A stretch of DNA of 64,000 bases from the NCBI GenBank assembly GCA_965655465.1, contig CBFHGY010000002.1:14511-78510 (forward strand), given 5' to 3'. A program made the position numbers and the translations under genes. The notes under the pieces were generated by a model. It was not told the DNA's origin, made no database searches, and worked only from the letters and a program-made list of their open reading frames with translations. Positions 16,307 through 26,237 of this stretch are shown in pieces (within the stretch, counting starts at the first letter, position 1; each line of letters begins with the position of its first letter). This DNA comes from VMCP01 sp965655465. GTDB lineage: Bacteria > Bacteroidota > Bacteroidia > NS11-12g > UBA955.

Positions 16307-19234
16307 CTAAGAATACATCCATGCAATATTGCGTTTTTCGATGGTTATCGCCGCAACGAATAAATTTTCCAAGTTTAAATAGGTCTTAAACTGGGCGTTG
16401 TAATCGGAATGATAACGTTCATTGAGCAATGCCAATCGGTCTTTTACTAGGGAAATTCCTAAGTTGGTTCCTCCCGATTTTCCGTTGGTTTTAGCTACTG
16501 GATTGGTGATATTAATATGTAATTGATAATTTTCAATAGCGCTAATTTTTACAAGGATATTGCTCGGTTCTTCGCGATCTTCGAATCGACCATATTTGAG
16601 TGCATTCTCTAATAAAGGTTGCAAAATTAAGGGAGGGAGGTACCATTCTCGAGTTTGGATATTGGGCTCAACAAGTATCTCAAAATTGATAATGGTATCA
16701 TCTTCAAAGCGCATTTTTTCTAATTGCATGTATTTTTTTGCAAAATCAAGTTCTTCTTCTAATGAAATTAAATCTTTATTAGAGGTTTCCAAAAACATCC
16801 TATTTAAAACAGCCAATTTACTCGTTGCTTTCAATGCCTTTGTTTTTTCCGATTTTACAATCAAAGATTGAATCAAATTCATGATGTTAAATACAAAATG
16901 AGGATTGAGATTCGCTTTTAAAGTGCTCAATTGAAGACTTGCAATTTTTTGATTCATCGATAGTTTTTCTCTTTGATATTGGAAAATCACATATCCTAAT
17001 AAACCAAGTGTTATTATCAATACAAACCAAAACCCAACGGTGTAAAACAGTCCTTCCTGAATCCGAAACAAAATATGTTGCCTGCCTTTTTCGGGCCCAA
17101 CCTGTATTTTATACACACCATGAGGGAAATTTTCGAGAGCGTATGGTTCATTAACTCGAATGAATTTTCGTTCAATAAATCCTTTATGATTCCAAATTTC
17201 TATAGGTTGACGGCCATATTGGTTGTAAAAATAATTATTGCTTTTTATTAAGAAGGAAAAGGTTTGTCCTACCCATGTACGGGGAATAATCGTTTTAAAA
17301 TTAAAGGACGCTCCCTTAAGAGATAAATCAGATTGGGTTTGAAAATCGAGGGCATTGTTTTGGTCTGTGGGTATAACCATGATTTCACCTTTCCCTTTTT
17401 TGTACAAAAACTCTTGGGTGGTTTGTACGGGTTCGAAACTTAATGGTGATGACCCTAAATAATGTTGCCCCAAAAATTCTAATTCATAACGAGTATCGTT
17501 AATTTTAAATTGATACGCATTGGAACTGTTGCCCATCCATAATGAAGTACCATCAGAATTGATCCATTCAATGAGCATGTCTGGGAATAAATCTTTTAAG
17601 TTAATCTGATTTAAAGTTTTGATTTTTTTTGAAAATCGATTTAATCCAGATATTCTAATGGTATTGCCTATTTGTGTTATCAGGTAATTTCCACAAAAGA
17701 AGAATTTATTTTTGGTGATATCCGAAGCTAGATCTGTGCTTAAGGGAATAATGGAGTTGTTTTCAGCAAGCGCAAAACCTTGATTTTCTATTTGTAACAA
17801 TAGGTAATTTTTGTTTTGAGCATATTTGACAATGTTTTTAAATTCCGAATTGCGGTTTTTTATTAAACGGCGCGTTTGGAGATTATAAAAATCCGCTTGA
17901 CCGAATAATCGAAATAAATACAATTGATCTTGGTGCACACAAAAAGACTCGTAAAATCCTTTTGTGAGTGTTTTAATTTGTTTGCTTTTTCGATCGAAAT
18001 AAGATATTTCCGAATTATTCAAGAAATACAAGGTGTCTCGGTATTCTATGATATGTTTGAAACTTCCCGTTATGGTCATCACCGACCAATTAGGATGGTT
18101 TTTTTGTTTTATGTACGCCGTAAACGAATTCCATGCGACGATATAATTATCGGTTATTTTAAAATCATGATACCCTCCTGGTACTTTTATGTATTTGTCA
18201 TAATGGGGTTTGAAATAGGCACCATCGGTAAGTGTTGAGAACCAAACGCCTTTATGAAAAGGATCTACAGTTACTGCCCAAGCGTATTTTCTTTCGTCTA
18301 GTATACCTAAATGTATAGTGGCAGGACCATTGGGATCGTGTTTCCAAAAATATCCATTATTTAAATCTATATTATTACCGATAGCGAAATAAATCTGCTT
18401 TTGGTCGCCATCAATATCCCAGAAGGCAAGTTGTTTACGTTGATCGCTGGTAAATTCATAAACCTTGTAATGCATGTTCTGATAATCCACATACATATTG
18501 GAAAAAAATCCCATGTAGGTGTGTCCATTAATTTCTTTGGCACACATTATTACGGATCGATTAAGGGTATCGTAATGATTTTTTTCGAACAAACGATGAG
18601 GTACCCATAAACCATCCTTGGTTTGTTTAAAGGGAACGCGGTTTATATAAAATGCAACATGTATTTCTCCATTTATGGTAAAAACATCTGTAGGAAAATC
18701 ATTAGGTTCAACATTTAATAAAGATCGATCGAAAAGTGGATTTACAAAATGAGGAGTAATCCGGGTGATTCCTTTAGCGTGCACAATGTAAAGTTGTTCA
18801 TTAATTTTACGAATGCGTCTTATTCTGGGCATTTCAGAATAACTCCAATGGTGCAATAATGCCCCGCTTAACAAGTCGAATTTATATAATCCAGAATCAA
18901 AGGAAGCCACATAAAAATGATTCCCTAACTGAGAAATGCCCCAAATTTGGGAAAACTTTACACGTTCACAAATTTGGTTATCCGCATCGGTATTGTTGGG
19001 AAATACATTTAAACCTGCGTCGGTACCAATCCAGATTTTTCCATCTTCACTTACATGAGTTACTCGTGAAACATTAGATACCAATCCTTTGAAATCATTA
19101 ATTTCTTTGCCATAATCTATTTCCTGACCGAAGCATGTAGTAAAACTTCCCCAAGAAAATAAAATTAAATAAAGGATTGAAAGAGTTTTTTCCCGGTTTT
19201 TGATAGGGCTATTTGTGCTCCATTTTTTAAACAT
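16307..19234 (-). CDS. LytS-type sensor histidine kinase with periplasmic propeller sensor
   Basis: A 975-aa protein. An N-terminal signal/anchor (SILYLILFSWGSFTTCFG) is followed by ~600 residues of two-component-regulator propeller repeats (VSEDGKIWIGTDAGLN is a clear one). A YYY-like beta-sandwich (~640-720) and one membrane helix (~728-750) come next. The cytoplasmic kinase has LKANLNPHFVFNIMN, with phospho-acceptor His at residue 779, and an ATPase domain with LQPLLENALKYG and GGTNLGISLVKDRL. This is the His_kinase/HATPase_c arrangement partnered with LytTR regulators. Its start overlaps the regulator's 3' end by 70 bp; no later ATG precedes the signal segment. The overlap indicates coupled translation. 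Confidence 0.9.
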   Translation of the reverse strand: MFKKWSTNSPIKNREKTLSILYLILFSWGSFTTCFGQEIDYGKEINDFKGLVSNVSRVTHVSEDGKIWIGTDAGLNVFPNNTDADNQICERVKFSQIWGISQLGNHFYVASFDSGLYKFDLLSGALLHHWSYSEMPRIRRIRKINEQLYIVHAKGITRITPHFVNPLFDRSLLNVEPNDFPTDVFTINGEIHVAFYINRVPFKQTKDGLWVPHRLFEKNHYDTLNRSVIMCAKEINGHTYMGFFSNMYVDYQNMHYKVYEFTSDQRKQLAFWDIDGDQKQIYFAIGNNIDLNNGYFWKHDPNGPATIHLGILDERKYAWAVTVDPFHKGVWFSTLTDGAYFKPHYDKYIKVPGGYHDFKITDNYIVAWNSFTAYIKQKNHPNWSVMTITGSFKHIIEYRDTLYFLNNSEISYFDRKSKQIKTLTKGFYESFCVHQDQLYLFRLFGQADFYNLQTRRLIKNRNSEFKNIVKYAQNKNYLLLQIENQGFALAENNSIIPLSTDLASDITKNKFFFCGNYLITQIGNTIRISGLNRFSKKIKTLNQINLKDLFPDMLIEWINSDGTSLWMGNSSNAYQFKINDTRYELEFLGQHYLGSSPLSFEPVQTTQEFLYKKGKGEIMVIPTDQNNALDFQTQSDLSLKGASFNFKTIIPRTWVGQTFSFLIKSNNYFYNQYGRQPIEIWNHKGFIERKFIRVNEPYALENFPHGVYKIQVGPEKGRQHILFRIQEGLFYTVGFWFVLIITLGLLGYVIFQYQREKLSMNQKIASLQLSTLKANLNPHFVFNIMNLIQSLIVKSEKTKALKATSKLAVLNRMFLETSNKDLISLEEELDFAKKYMQLEKMRFEDDTIINFEILVEPNIQTREWYLPPLILQPLLENALKYGRFEDREEPSNILVKISAIENYQLHINITNPVAKTNGKSGGTNLGISLVKDRLALLNERYHSDYNAQFKTYLNLENLFVAAITIEKRNIAWMYS

Positions 19235-19881
19235 ACGATGTTGCTGGTATAACTAGCAATTTGATTTAGAGGTACAATATACGAGCGATGTATTCGAATA
19301 AAGGTGTTTGGAAGTTGAACTTCAATGCTTTTTAATGTTTTGGATGCGATGAACGTTTTAGAATCGGTTACTATTTTTGAATAGGCACCTGAAGCTTCAA
19401 TAAATAAAATATCTTGAAATGAAACCATGATATTTTCACCATTATCTTTAATGACCAAATGTTGGTCTAAGGAAAGTGGATTCGTTAATTGCTTTTTTAA
19501 TTCTATTTTACGTTTCAATCGGTCCTTAAATCGAAGGATTTCTGATTCGCTCAAAGGCTTTAGTAAATAATCAAAAACATTAGTTTGTATGGCTTCTAAG
19601 GCATATTGAGAATGCGCGCTTACAACCACTATAGGAATATCTTCAGTTACATAAGGTTGAATCATAAGTCCGGTTTCATTGCGCAATTCATAATCGGTAA
19701 AAATAACATCGGCTTCAAATTTTTTCAAACAATTAATGGCCTCTTTTAATGAGGAAACCGCTCTTAATTCTTCAAACATGTCATGAGCAAATTCTCTTAA
19801 ATAATATTCAATCATTGTTCTGCCGGAAAGCTCATCGTCGATAATTAATGCTTTTAATGCGGAGTTATTTATTTCTGACAT
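19165..19881 (-). CDS. LytTR-family response regulator
   Basis: A 238-aa protein. The receiver domain (1-125) has the acidic pair D15/D16, phospho-acceptor D63 in FTDYE, and the conserved Lys in YLLKPL. The LytTR DNA-binding domain spans ~140-238 (ILFIEASGAYSKIVT, FIASKTLKSIE, FIRIHRSYIVPLNQI). It is the first gene of the pair, with the kinase gene starting inside its 3' end. LytTR regulators in Bacteroidota often control envelope, polysaccharide or competence genes. The target here is not shown. Confidence 0.93.
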   Translation of the reverse strand: MSEINNSALKALIIDDELSGRTMIEYYLREFAHDMFEELRAVSSLKEAINCLKKFEADVIFTDYELRNETGLMIQPYVTEDIPIVVVSAHSQYALEAIQTNVFDYLLKPLSESEILRFKDRLKRKIELKKQLTNPLSLDQHLVIKDNGENIMVSFQDILFIEASGAYSKIVTDSKTFIASKTLKSIEVQLPNTFIRIHRSYIVPLNQIASYTSNIVCLKNGAQIALSKTGKKLFQSFI

Positions 19882-19934
19882 AATGATGTAAATTCAACTA
19901 TTCCCAAAAGTAATGTTACTTTGCGACATTCGCT

Positions 19935-20795
19935 ATGCATGTATTAAAGAATCCTAAAAGTTTGGTATCAATAGATGAACAAGGTGCACAAATTGTGGCT
20001 TGGTTGGATCTTAAGAAAAATCAACAGGTATTATGGACGGTTAATGAGGCCTACTGGAATCGGGTAGCACCCGTACTTTTTCCTTTTGTGGGAAGATTAA
20101 AGAACGATAGGTACACATTCGGTGGAAGTTCTTACCCAATGAAACAACATGGATTTGCGCGAGATCGTGTGTTTGACATAATTCAAGCGAGTGATGAAAA
20201 GCTGGAATTGCAATTGCGTTCAGATTCCGCATCTCTGGAAATTTATCCCTTTAATTTTGAATTGGGAATCACATTTTCCTTATCAGAAAGCACCTTATTA
20301 ATTGAAAATACGGTGAGAAATATCGATAAGCAACCGCTAATCTGCAGTTTTGGTGCACATCCAGGATTTCATTTAGAAGGGCTCATTTCAGAATATGCCA
20401 TTCAAATTGAGGGTATGGTATCGGCACAGCGGCATTTGATCCAAGAGGGTTTATATACTGGAGACACGGAAACGCTGCATTTTGAGGACGGTGGAATTTT
20501 AAACCTGAACGAGGACTATTTTGAGCAGGATGCGATTGTATTTAAGCATGAAGACATTCAGAAAATGCGAATTTTGAAGCACGGCGATGGGGTTTTGGAT
20601 TTTGAAACTAAGGGAATTATAGCCCCTTATTGGGGAATTTGGAAAAAGCCTGGAGCTCCTTTTATTTGTATAGAACCTTGGTGGGGCATCGCCGACAGCA
20701 TCAACGCTACCGGAGATTTGACGCAAAAAGAGGGCATGCAGATTATAGAACCTTTAGAAAGTCGTAGGTTTGTATATCAAATAAAAGTTTTATGA
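19935..20795 (+). CDS. Aldose 1-epimerase family protein (LacX-like)
   Basis: A 286-aa galactose-mutarotase-fold protein: PVLFPFVGRLKNDRY, MKQHGFARDRVF with the catalytic-type His, FGAHPGFHL with the second His, and FICIEPWWGIAD near the end. The family interconverts alpha and beta anomers of hexoses or acts on related sugar phosphates. The 'LacX-like' subgroup is of uncertain substrate. It starts at ATG 19935, 53 bp from the divergent LytTR gene, and overlaps the next gene by 4 bp. Confidence 0.85.
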   Translation: MHVLKNPKSLVSIDEQGAQIVAWLDLKKNQQVLWTVNEAYWNRVAPVLFPFVGRLKNDRYTFGGSSYPMKQHGFARDRVFDIIQASDEKLELQLRSDSASLEIYPFNFELGITFSLSESTLLIENTVRNIDKQPLICSFGAHPGFHLEGLISEYAIQIEGMVSAQRHLIQEGLYTGDTETLHFEDGGILNLNEDYFEQDAIVFKHEDIQKMRILKHGDGVLDFETKGIIAPYWGIWKKPGAPFICIEPWWGIADSINATGDLTQKEGMQIIEPLESRRFVYQIKVL

Positions 20796-21202
20796 AAGAA
20801 ACGATATTAATAGTTGCCGTGTTGATTATGGTAATCAATACCTTTTATGGGAGGCATCAATCGGAAAAGGCCTTGGCGCTGTTGACCGATGAAGAACGAG
20901 GACGTTTTGTTGGTCAATTTGCAAAATTGAGAACCCTGAACTTATATGCATTGATGATCGTTTTGGCCTTGCAATTTGTATTGGTGTATTATGGTCCTAA
21001 AAATTTAAATCCTGCACTCATGTATACAGGAATTATTGCGGTGTATTTGGGGATCACGCAGTTTCTCTCCCACAGAAAAATGAGTGAGGTAGAAGTTCCT
21101 GATTCCTACCGGAAAATGTATAACCGTAATGCGAAGATGCGGTGGGCAAGCCAGTTGTTGATGATCGCTGCTGCGGTGTATTATATTTTGGGAACTCCTT
21201 GA
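20792..21202 (+). CDS. Small four-helix membrane protein
   Basis: A 136-aa protein with hydrophobic segments near 2-18, 50-68, 75-93 and 117-133, and a charged loop (SEKALALLTDEERGRF) between the first two. Its ATG overlaps the aldose-epimerase stop by 4 bp, so the two are co-translated. No family was recognised. Its partner gives no clear hint of function. Confidence 0.65.
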   Translation: MKETILIVAVLIMVINTFYGRHQSEKALALLTDEERGRFVGQFAKLRTLNLYALMIVLALQFVLVYYGPKNLNPALMYTGIIAVYLGITQFLSHRKMSEVEVPDSYRKMYNRNAKMRWASQLLMIAAAVYYILGTP

Positions 21203-21281
21203 TTAGGCTATAGTCCAGTACATCGGAGTTGCAAAATATTCCCCACTTACGAGTAAACGTCTATACGATTTGTTGCGCCGA

Positions 21282-22247
21282 TTATATAAGGCCTGTAACG
21301 GTCTTTTCTCTTAGAATCTTGCCCGTGCTCGAATAAGCGAAGTTACTGCGCTGATATACGGCTTTTGGGTTATAAAACCTTGATGAAAACTGCAAATTTA
21401 AAGGAAGTTGAAGCCCATTTTTGGTATAAAGTACCAATTTTTGACCTAAAATCGGATCTTCTTCATACCAGCAGAAAAAATCTTCGGCCTGCCATCCAGT
21501 TAGCCCTTGAAGTTCCGCTTCTACGCGTTCAAGTTGTATTTTTATTCCGCCGCTATTGATGGTGAAATCGCTGCGACCTATCCATTTAAAAGTATTTTTG
21601 GGAAATAATTCTATTATATCATGGGTTTGCATCCATTGATTTTTAGTGCAGGGATTTCGAAGACGCAAACCCGTATCATTCGCTTCAATTTCCGTTTCAT
21701 CGATAAGTCGATATAAAGGTTCTCCTAGTGTTCTGCCCGCAAAATGCGAGTAGGTTTCGGTCATTCCAAAGGTGTGCACCCAGTTGGTATGAGGGAAATC
21801 CTGTAATAAGCGATCCTCTAATTCTTGCGAAATAGGACCGCCACCAATTAAAATATTTTGAAATTGATGCAACTTTTCTCTCGATACGTCATGGTTTAAA
21901 ATGTGTTCAATCTGCATGGGGGTAAAGGAACTAAGTTTCGCATTACCGGAATATTCCAGCAATGGATTACTGCAAGGTTCTATCGCGTCAAATGCGGTTC
22001 CCCAAGTTTGTGCCCGTGCCCATTGCATGAAGCCTCCTGTTTTGTCTAAAGGCAATGCAATCAGTTGTTTAAGTTTCGTGCCTTTAATAAAATGTTTGCG
22101 GGTTTGTTCAGCACTCCACCGCATTAAATGGGTTTCGAAATAATAGGTTTTAGGATCGCCGGTACTCCCCGAACTTTGCAATTCAAAGCGTCCGTTATGG
22201 TTCCATTTTTGAATCCAATCTGTAGGGATTAACTCAGTTCCAAGCAT
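21282..22247 (-). CDS. menE: Short AMP-binding ligase, MenE-like (o-succinylbenzoate-CoA ligase)
   Basis: A 321-aa acyl-adenylate-forming enzyme. Motifs: phosphate loop SSGSTGDPK at 26-34, GMTET near 165, acidic motif THDIIE, and IGRSDFTINSGGIKI before a short C-terminal domain. It is much shorter than the usual 450-500 aa, as are the Bacteroidota MenE proteins of menaquinone synthesis, which lack much of the N-terminal domain. No other men genes are in the window, so the substrate is inferred from size and family. Its start overlaps the upstream aminotransferase by 14 bp. Confidence 0.72.
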   Translation of the reverse strand: MLGTELIPTDWIQKWNHNGRFELQSSGSTGDPKTYYFETHLMRWSAEQTRKHFIKGTKLKQLIALPLDKTGGFMQWARAQTWGTAFDAIEPCSNPLLEYSGNAKLSSFTPMQIEHILNHDVSREKLHQFQNILIGGGPISQELEDRLLQDFPHTNWVHTFGMTETYSHFAGRTLGEPLYRLIDETEIEANDTGLRLRNPCTKNQWMQTHDIIELFPKNTFKWIGRSDFTINSGGIKIQLERVEAELQGLTGWQAEDFFCWYEEDPILGQKLVLYTKNGLQLPLNLQFSSRFYNPKAVYQRSNFAYSSTGKILREKTVTGLI

Positions 22248-23523
22248 AGGTTTTTAGCAGCTCAAACAGACGGTCGATATCTGCTTTTTGATTGTAATAA
22301 TGGGTCGAAACTCGAATACAATCCACTTTGTTTTCGCCAACATACCGCAAAATTAAACCATTTTTACGGGCGTAATTCACAAATCCTTGTTGGGATTTTT
22401 CTCCCGATCCGTCCCCTTTAAATTGGGTAATTTTAAATCCAAGTTGAGCTCCTACATATTCCGAATCGGTATAATTCAGGGTGGCTACTTTTGAACCGGC
22501 ATCCTTAAGGACATTTCGCAAATATCCTTGCAATTCCTTAACCCGGTTTTCGATGCGTTCCGCACCAATATGTTGGTACCAATTTAAAGCTGCTTTACAA
22601 CCTTCCAGTTGGGGTCCTGAAAAACTTCCATAGGCATAACGGCTCACTTCTTCGATCGGAAGATCCATTTCAGGGGGCTGTGCGCTCATATCAAAAGCAT
22701 TTACCGAATATGCGGCAACATGCGTAACCCGTGTATTGGCAATGCGTTCCTTCCGCATGTACATCCAGCCGCTGCCAATTGGGCCTAACATCCATTTATG
22801 AAAGCATCCTGCATAGTAATCGCAACCGATTTCTCGCACATTAAAACGGATCATTCCCAAAGGATGGGCGCCATCTATTACCGAAATAATTCCTTTTTCG
22901 CGCGCAAAATCGCAGACTTCCTTTACGGGTAAAATCTGACCTGTGGTACAAGGAATATGAGGTATGGCAATTACTTTTGTTTTGGGGGAAATTGATTTTG
23001 CTATGATATCCAGAAATTCCTGGGGGCTCGAACCTATTGGAACAGCGGTAATTTTAATGCCCTCTAATTGCGATCTGCGCATCCATGCAGCACAACCACC
23101 GATATGTTCATGGGTGGTTATAATAACTTCATCGCCCGTTTTTAAGGGAATGCCCCATGCGATGTGATTGATGCCCTCGCTTACGTTTTTGGTTATGCCT
23201 ATTTCTTCAGGAAGACAACCAATGAGATCTGCCAATTGGGTCTCTAAAGTCTTGTCATGGTGCGGATATTGGGCGTTTTCTGCAATTTTTAAGTAGGCAT
23301 TTTGAACGGCATCCAAAACGGGTTTGGGCGTAATTCCCATAGTGCCGTTATTCAGGAAAATTAATTCCTTTTTTAGGGGGAAATAACCACGGATTTTTTC
23401 CCAACTTGAAACATCAAGGTCTGAAATAGAGGTGGAGCCGTTCATTGACTTCCCCAAAGAAGGAAATAATGGAGCTGCAAATGCGGTGCTTAATCCTAAC
23501 TTTATGAATTTCTTCCGTTCCAT
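22234..23523 (-). CDS. Class V aminotransferase with an export-type N-terminus
   Basis: A 429-aa PLP enzyme of the isopenicillin-N-epimerase / cysteine-desulfurase-like superfamily: NNGTMGITPKPV, TTHEHIGGC, SVIDGAHPLGM (the Asp contacting the PLP ring), and GCFHKWMLGPIGSGW with the Schiff-base Lys. The N-terminus MERKKFIKLGLSTAFAAPLFP resembles a Tat-type signal with RKK in place of RR, so a periplasmic location is possible. It overlaps the MenE-like gene by 14 bp. The reaction is not defined by the sequence; a C-S or C-N bond-cleaving role is possible. Confidence 0.85.
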   Translation of the reverse strand: MERKKFIKLGLSTAFAAPLFPSLGKSMNGSTSISDLDVSSWEKIRGYFPLKKELIFLNNGTMGITPKPVLDAVQNAYLKIAENAQYPHHDKTLETQLADLIGCLPEEIGITKNVSEGINHIAWGIPLKTGDEVIITTHEHIGGCAAWMRRSQLEGIKITAVPIGSSPQEFLDIIAKSISPKTKVIAIPHIPCTTGQILPVKEVCDFAREKGIISVIDGAHPLGMIRFNVREIGCDYYAGCFHKWMLGPIGSGWMYMRKERIANTRVTHVAAYSVNAFDMSAQPPEMDLPIEEVSRYAYGSFSGPQLEGCKAALNWYQHIGAERIENRVKELQGYLRNVLKDAGSKVATLNYTDSEYVGAQLGFKITQFKGDGSGEKSQQGFVNYARKNGLILRYVGENKVDCIRVSTHYYNQKADIDRLFELLKTYAWN

Positions 23524-23905
23524 TGCCCCTGCATTTTACGTAATAATCTGTAAAATCAAAAACAAAGCGCGGAATTCTTTGTCTGATTTTGGGATTATAT
23601 TGGATATAAAGCCGACTATAATTGGGGCACAGATGCCAAATATTAGTCGAAATGGATAACCTTTGAAATGGTTAAATGCTGCGTATGATAGATGCAATTT
23701 GGTCTCAATTCAAGGTGTATTTTTGCTTGGGGTTTGGAAATCAATTGTGCACACATTATGTAAGAGCCAGGAGTTTTTAAATCCTTTTTGAGGGATTTTT
23801 TAGATTTTCTGGATGAAAACAAGCCCCAAATGATTCATAAAGCAGCTGAAAACGGGTTTCTACAATAAGTTCCTTATTTTTGCGAGAGGTCAATCTAGAT
23901 TAATT
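23524..23905. other. 382-bp divergent intergenic region before anmK
   Basis: No gene is seen in this AT-rich divergent spacer. A TAnnTTTG-type -7 element (TATTTTTG at 23875-23882) lies 23 bp before the anmK ATG and is its likely promoter. A clear -33 TTTG at proper spacing was not found. Confidence 0.4.
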
Positions 23906-24988
23906 ATGAATGTACTAGGGATTATGAGTGGAACGAGCATGGACGGTATTGATTTAGCACTGTGTTCTGTAAATCAGGAAGGTAATGACTGGAAGGTTGA
24001 AATATTAAAGGCAATAACCTTGCCGTATAATGAAACTTGGAGGGTTCGGTTGTCTCAACTCAAATACCAAAATCCCGAACTGTATGTAAGAACCGATGTG
24101 TTTTACGGCCGATATTTGGGTGAATTGGCTTTGGCCTTTCAGAAAGAAACGGGATTGAATATAGATCTGATTGCCTCGCACGGTCATACCATTTTTCATC
24201 AACCCCATAAATGGATTACCTCTCAAATAGGTGATGGCGCTACCTTGTACGGAACTTCCGGAATTCCTACAGTAAGTAATTTCCGCAGAGCTGATGTGGC
24301 TGCTGGCGGACAAGGAGCACCTTTAGTAACGGTAGGAGATGAACTTTTGTTCTCCGAGTATGACGCATGTTTGAACTTGGGGGGATTTTCTAATGTTTCT
24401 ATAAAATCTGCAAGCGGACGGATTTCATTTGATATAGCTCCATGTAATATCGTATTAAATCGTCTTGCCCGCGAACGTAAATTAAAATATGATGAAGGAG
24501 GTAAAATTGCTGAAGAGGGCAGTATTATCTATCCTTTATTAGAACAATTAAACGCCATCTCTTTCTATGGAAAGTCTGCTCCCAAAAGTTTGGGACGCGA
24601 ATGGATCAATAAAGAATTTTGGCATATTGTACGTGATTTCGACGATCAACCTCTTGAAGATCGGATGAAGACCTTGGTTATGCATATTGCCACTCAAATT
24701 TCTAAGGCTTTGGAATTGAATTCGGATACGCCTTTATCTGAGATGCGCATTTTGGTAAGTGGAGGCGGTGCTTTCAATACAACGCTCATGGATTATATCC
24801 AATCAGAAACCGAGGCTAATATAGTGATACCTGATTCCCAATTGGTTCAATATAAAGAAGCCATGATTTTTGCTCTGTTGGGAGCTATGCGTGTGAAGAA
24901 TCTTAGCAACGTATCAGGGGCAACAACAGGGGCCACTCGTTCGGTAATTGGGGGTTCATTGGATGGGGATTTTTCAAAGCTATTATAA
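23906..24988 (+). CDS. anmK: Anhydro-N-acetylmuramic acid kinase AnmK
   Basis: A 360-aa protein matching AnmK: GIMSGTSMDGIDLAL at 5-19 (ATP-binding loop), ASHGHTIFHQPH, FRRADVAAGGQGAPL, LGGFSNVS, FDIAPCNIVLN and LVSGGGAFN. It hydrolyses and phosphorylates 1,6-anhydroMurNAc to MurNAc-6-phosphate in peptidoglycan recycling. It is followed directly by a dehydrogenase gene. A NamZ-type muramidase at 55 kb would supply related MurNAc products. Confidence 0.95.
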   Translation: MNVLGIMSGTSMDGIDLALCSVNQEGNDWKVEILKAITLPYNETWRVRLSQLKYQNPELYVRTDVFYGRYLGELALAFQKETGLNIDLIASHGHTIFHQPHKWITSQIGDGATLYGTSGIPTVSNFRRADVAAGGQGAPLVTVGDELLFSEYDACLNLGGFSNVSIKSASGRISFDIAPCNIVLNRLARERKLKYDEGGKIAEEGSIIYPLLEQLNAISFYGKSAPKSLGREWINKEFWHIVRDFDDQPLEDRMKTLVMHIATQISKALELNSDTPLSEMRILVSGGGAFNTTLMDYIQSETEANIVIPDSQLVQYKEAMIFALLGAMRVKNLSNVSGATTGATRSVIGGSLDGDFSKLL

Positions 24989-24989
24989 C

Positions 24990-26237
24990 GTGAAACTAGA
25001 TACATTAATACACAAGTTTGAGAACAAACAAGCACATATTGTGTTCTCATGGAAAGACAGTGAAACTGAAGCAGAAGGCTGGGTTGTAATCAATTCTTTA
25101 CGAAACGGAGCCGCTGGCGGTGGAACCCGTATGCGTAAAGGCTTGAATCAGCGCGAGGTGGAAAGTTTGGCCAAAACGATGGAGGTTAAATTTACCATAG
25201 CTGGCCCTCCAATTGGTGGTGCCAAATCGGGTATTAATTTCGATCCTGCTGACCCTCGTAAAAAGGGCGTTCTGGAGCGTTGGTATAAAGCCGTTAAACC
25301 TATTTTGAAGCATTATTATGGCACCGGTGGAGATTTGAACGTAGATGAAATTCATGAGGTTATTCCGATGACAGCAGCTTTGGATGTATTGCATCCCCAA
25401 GAAGGTGTAGTTAATGGATACCATACTGCCTATACTCCGGAAGAGCGTTTGAAGGCTATTTCTCGCTTGCAAACCGGAGTTTTGTTGCCTATTTCTGATG
25501 AGCGTTTAACACCCTCTTTAGAAAAAGGATATACCATTGCCGATATGATAACGGGATGGGGTGTTGCAGAAGCCGTTCGCCATTACTATGAAATCTATGG
25601 TGGATTTATGAACAACAAACTTGCCATCATTCAAGGTTGGGGTAATGTTGCGGCTGCGGCTGCATTTTATCTTACCAAATACGGGGTTCGTATTGGAGGA
25701 ATTATCGATCGCAATGGTGGAATCATCGATCCCAAAGGTTTGGGTCATGATGAAATCGTTTCTTTATTTCTAAGTAGAGATGGGAATGCTTTGAATGCAC
25801 CCAATATGATGTCGTTTGAAGAAGTAAATGAAAAAATTTGGGATTTACCCGCGGAGATATTTATTCCTGGAGCGGCGAGCCGTTTAATTACGGAAGATCA
25901 AGTACATCGAATGGTACAATCGGGTATTGAAGTCGTTTCCTGTGGAGCCAATGTTCCATTTGCAGATTCAGAAATTTTCATGGGTCCGATTTCAAAACTA
26001 GCAGATTCTCAAATGGCTGTTTTGCCTGATTTTATTGCGAATTGCGGTATGGCACGTGTTTTTGCCTATTTAATGGGCCAAAATGCTGAACTTACTGATA
26101 CGGCCATCTTCAAAGATGTAAGCGAAATTATTGCGGGCGCTCTTGCAAGAGTGCATCAATTTAATCCAAAATCTACAGGGATTTCCGCAAAAGCCTTGGA
26201 AATGAGTTTAACCGATTTAGTACGCCAATATGAATAA
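24990..26237 (+). CDS. Glu/Leu/Phe/Val dehydrogenase family protein
   Basis: I prefer the GTG at 24990, 2 bp after the anmK stop, giving 415 aa (VKLDTLIHKFENKQ...). An ATG at 24948 would overlap anmK by 41 bp and add a non-conserved leader. Domain motifs: the active-site segment GPPIGGAKSGI with the catalytic Lys, GTGGDLNVDE with the catalytic Asp, and the NAD-binding IQGWGNVAAAAAFYL. This is the amino-acid dehydrogenase family; whether Glu or Leu/Val is the substrate is not decided. Its 3' end overlaps pepT by 8 bp. Confidence 0.85.
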   Translation: MKLDTLIHKFENKQAHIVFSWKDSETEAEGWVVINSLRNGAAGGGTRMRKGLNQREVESLAKTMEVKFTIAGPPIGGAKSGINFDPADPRKKGVLERWYKAVKPILKHYYGTGGDLNVDEIHEVIPMTAALDVLHPQEGVVNGYHTAYTPEERLKAISRLQTGVLLPISDERLTPSLEKGYTIADMITGWGVAEAVRHYYEIYGGFMNNKLAIIQGWGNVAAAAAFYLTKYGVRIGGIIDRNGGIIDPKGLGHDEIVSLFLSRDGNALNAPNMMSFEEVNEKIWDLPAEIFIPGAASRLITEDQVHRMVQSGIEVVSCGANVPFADSEIFMGPISKLADSQMAVLPDFIANCGMARVFAYLMGQNAELTDTAIFKDVSEIIAGALARVHQFNPKSTGISAKALEMSLTDLVRQYE

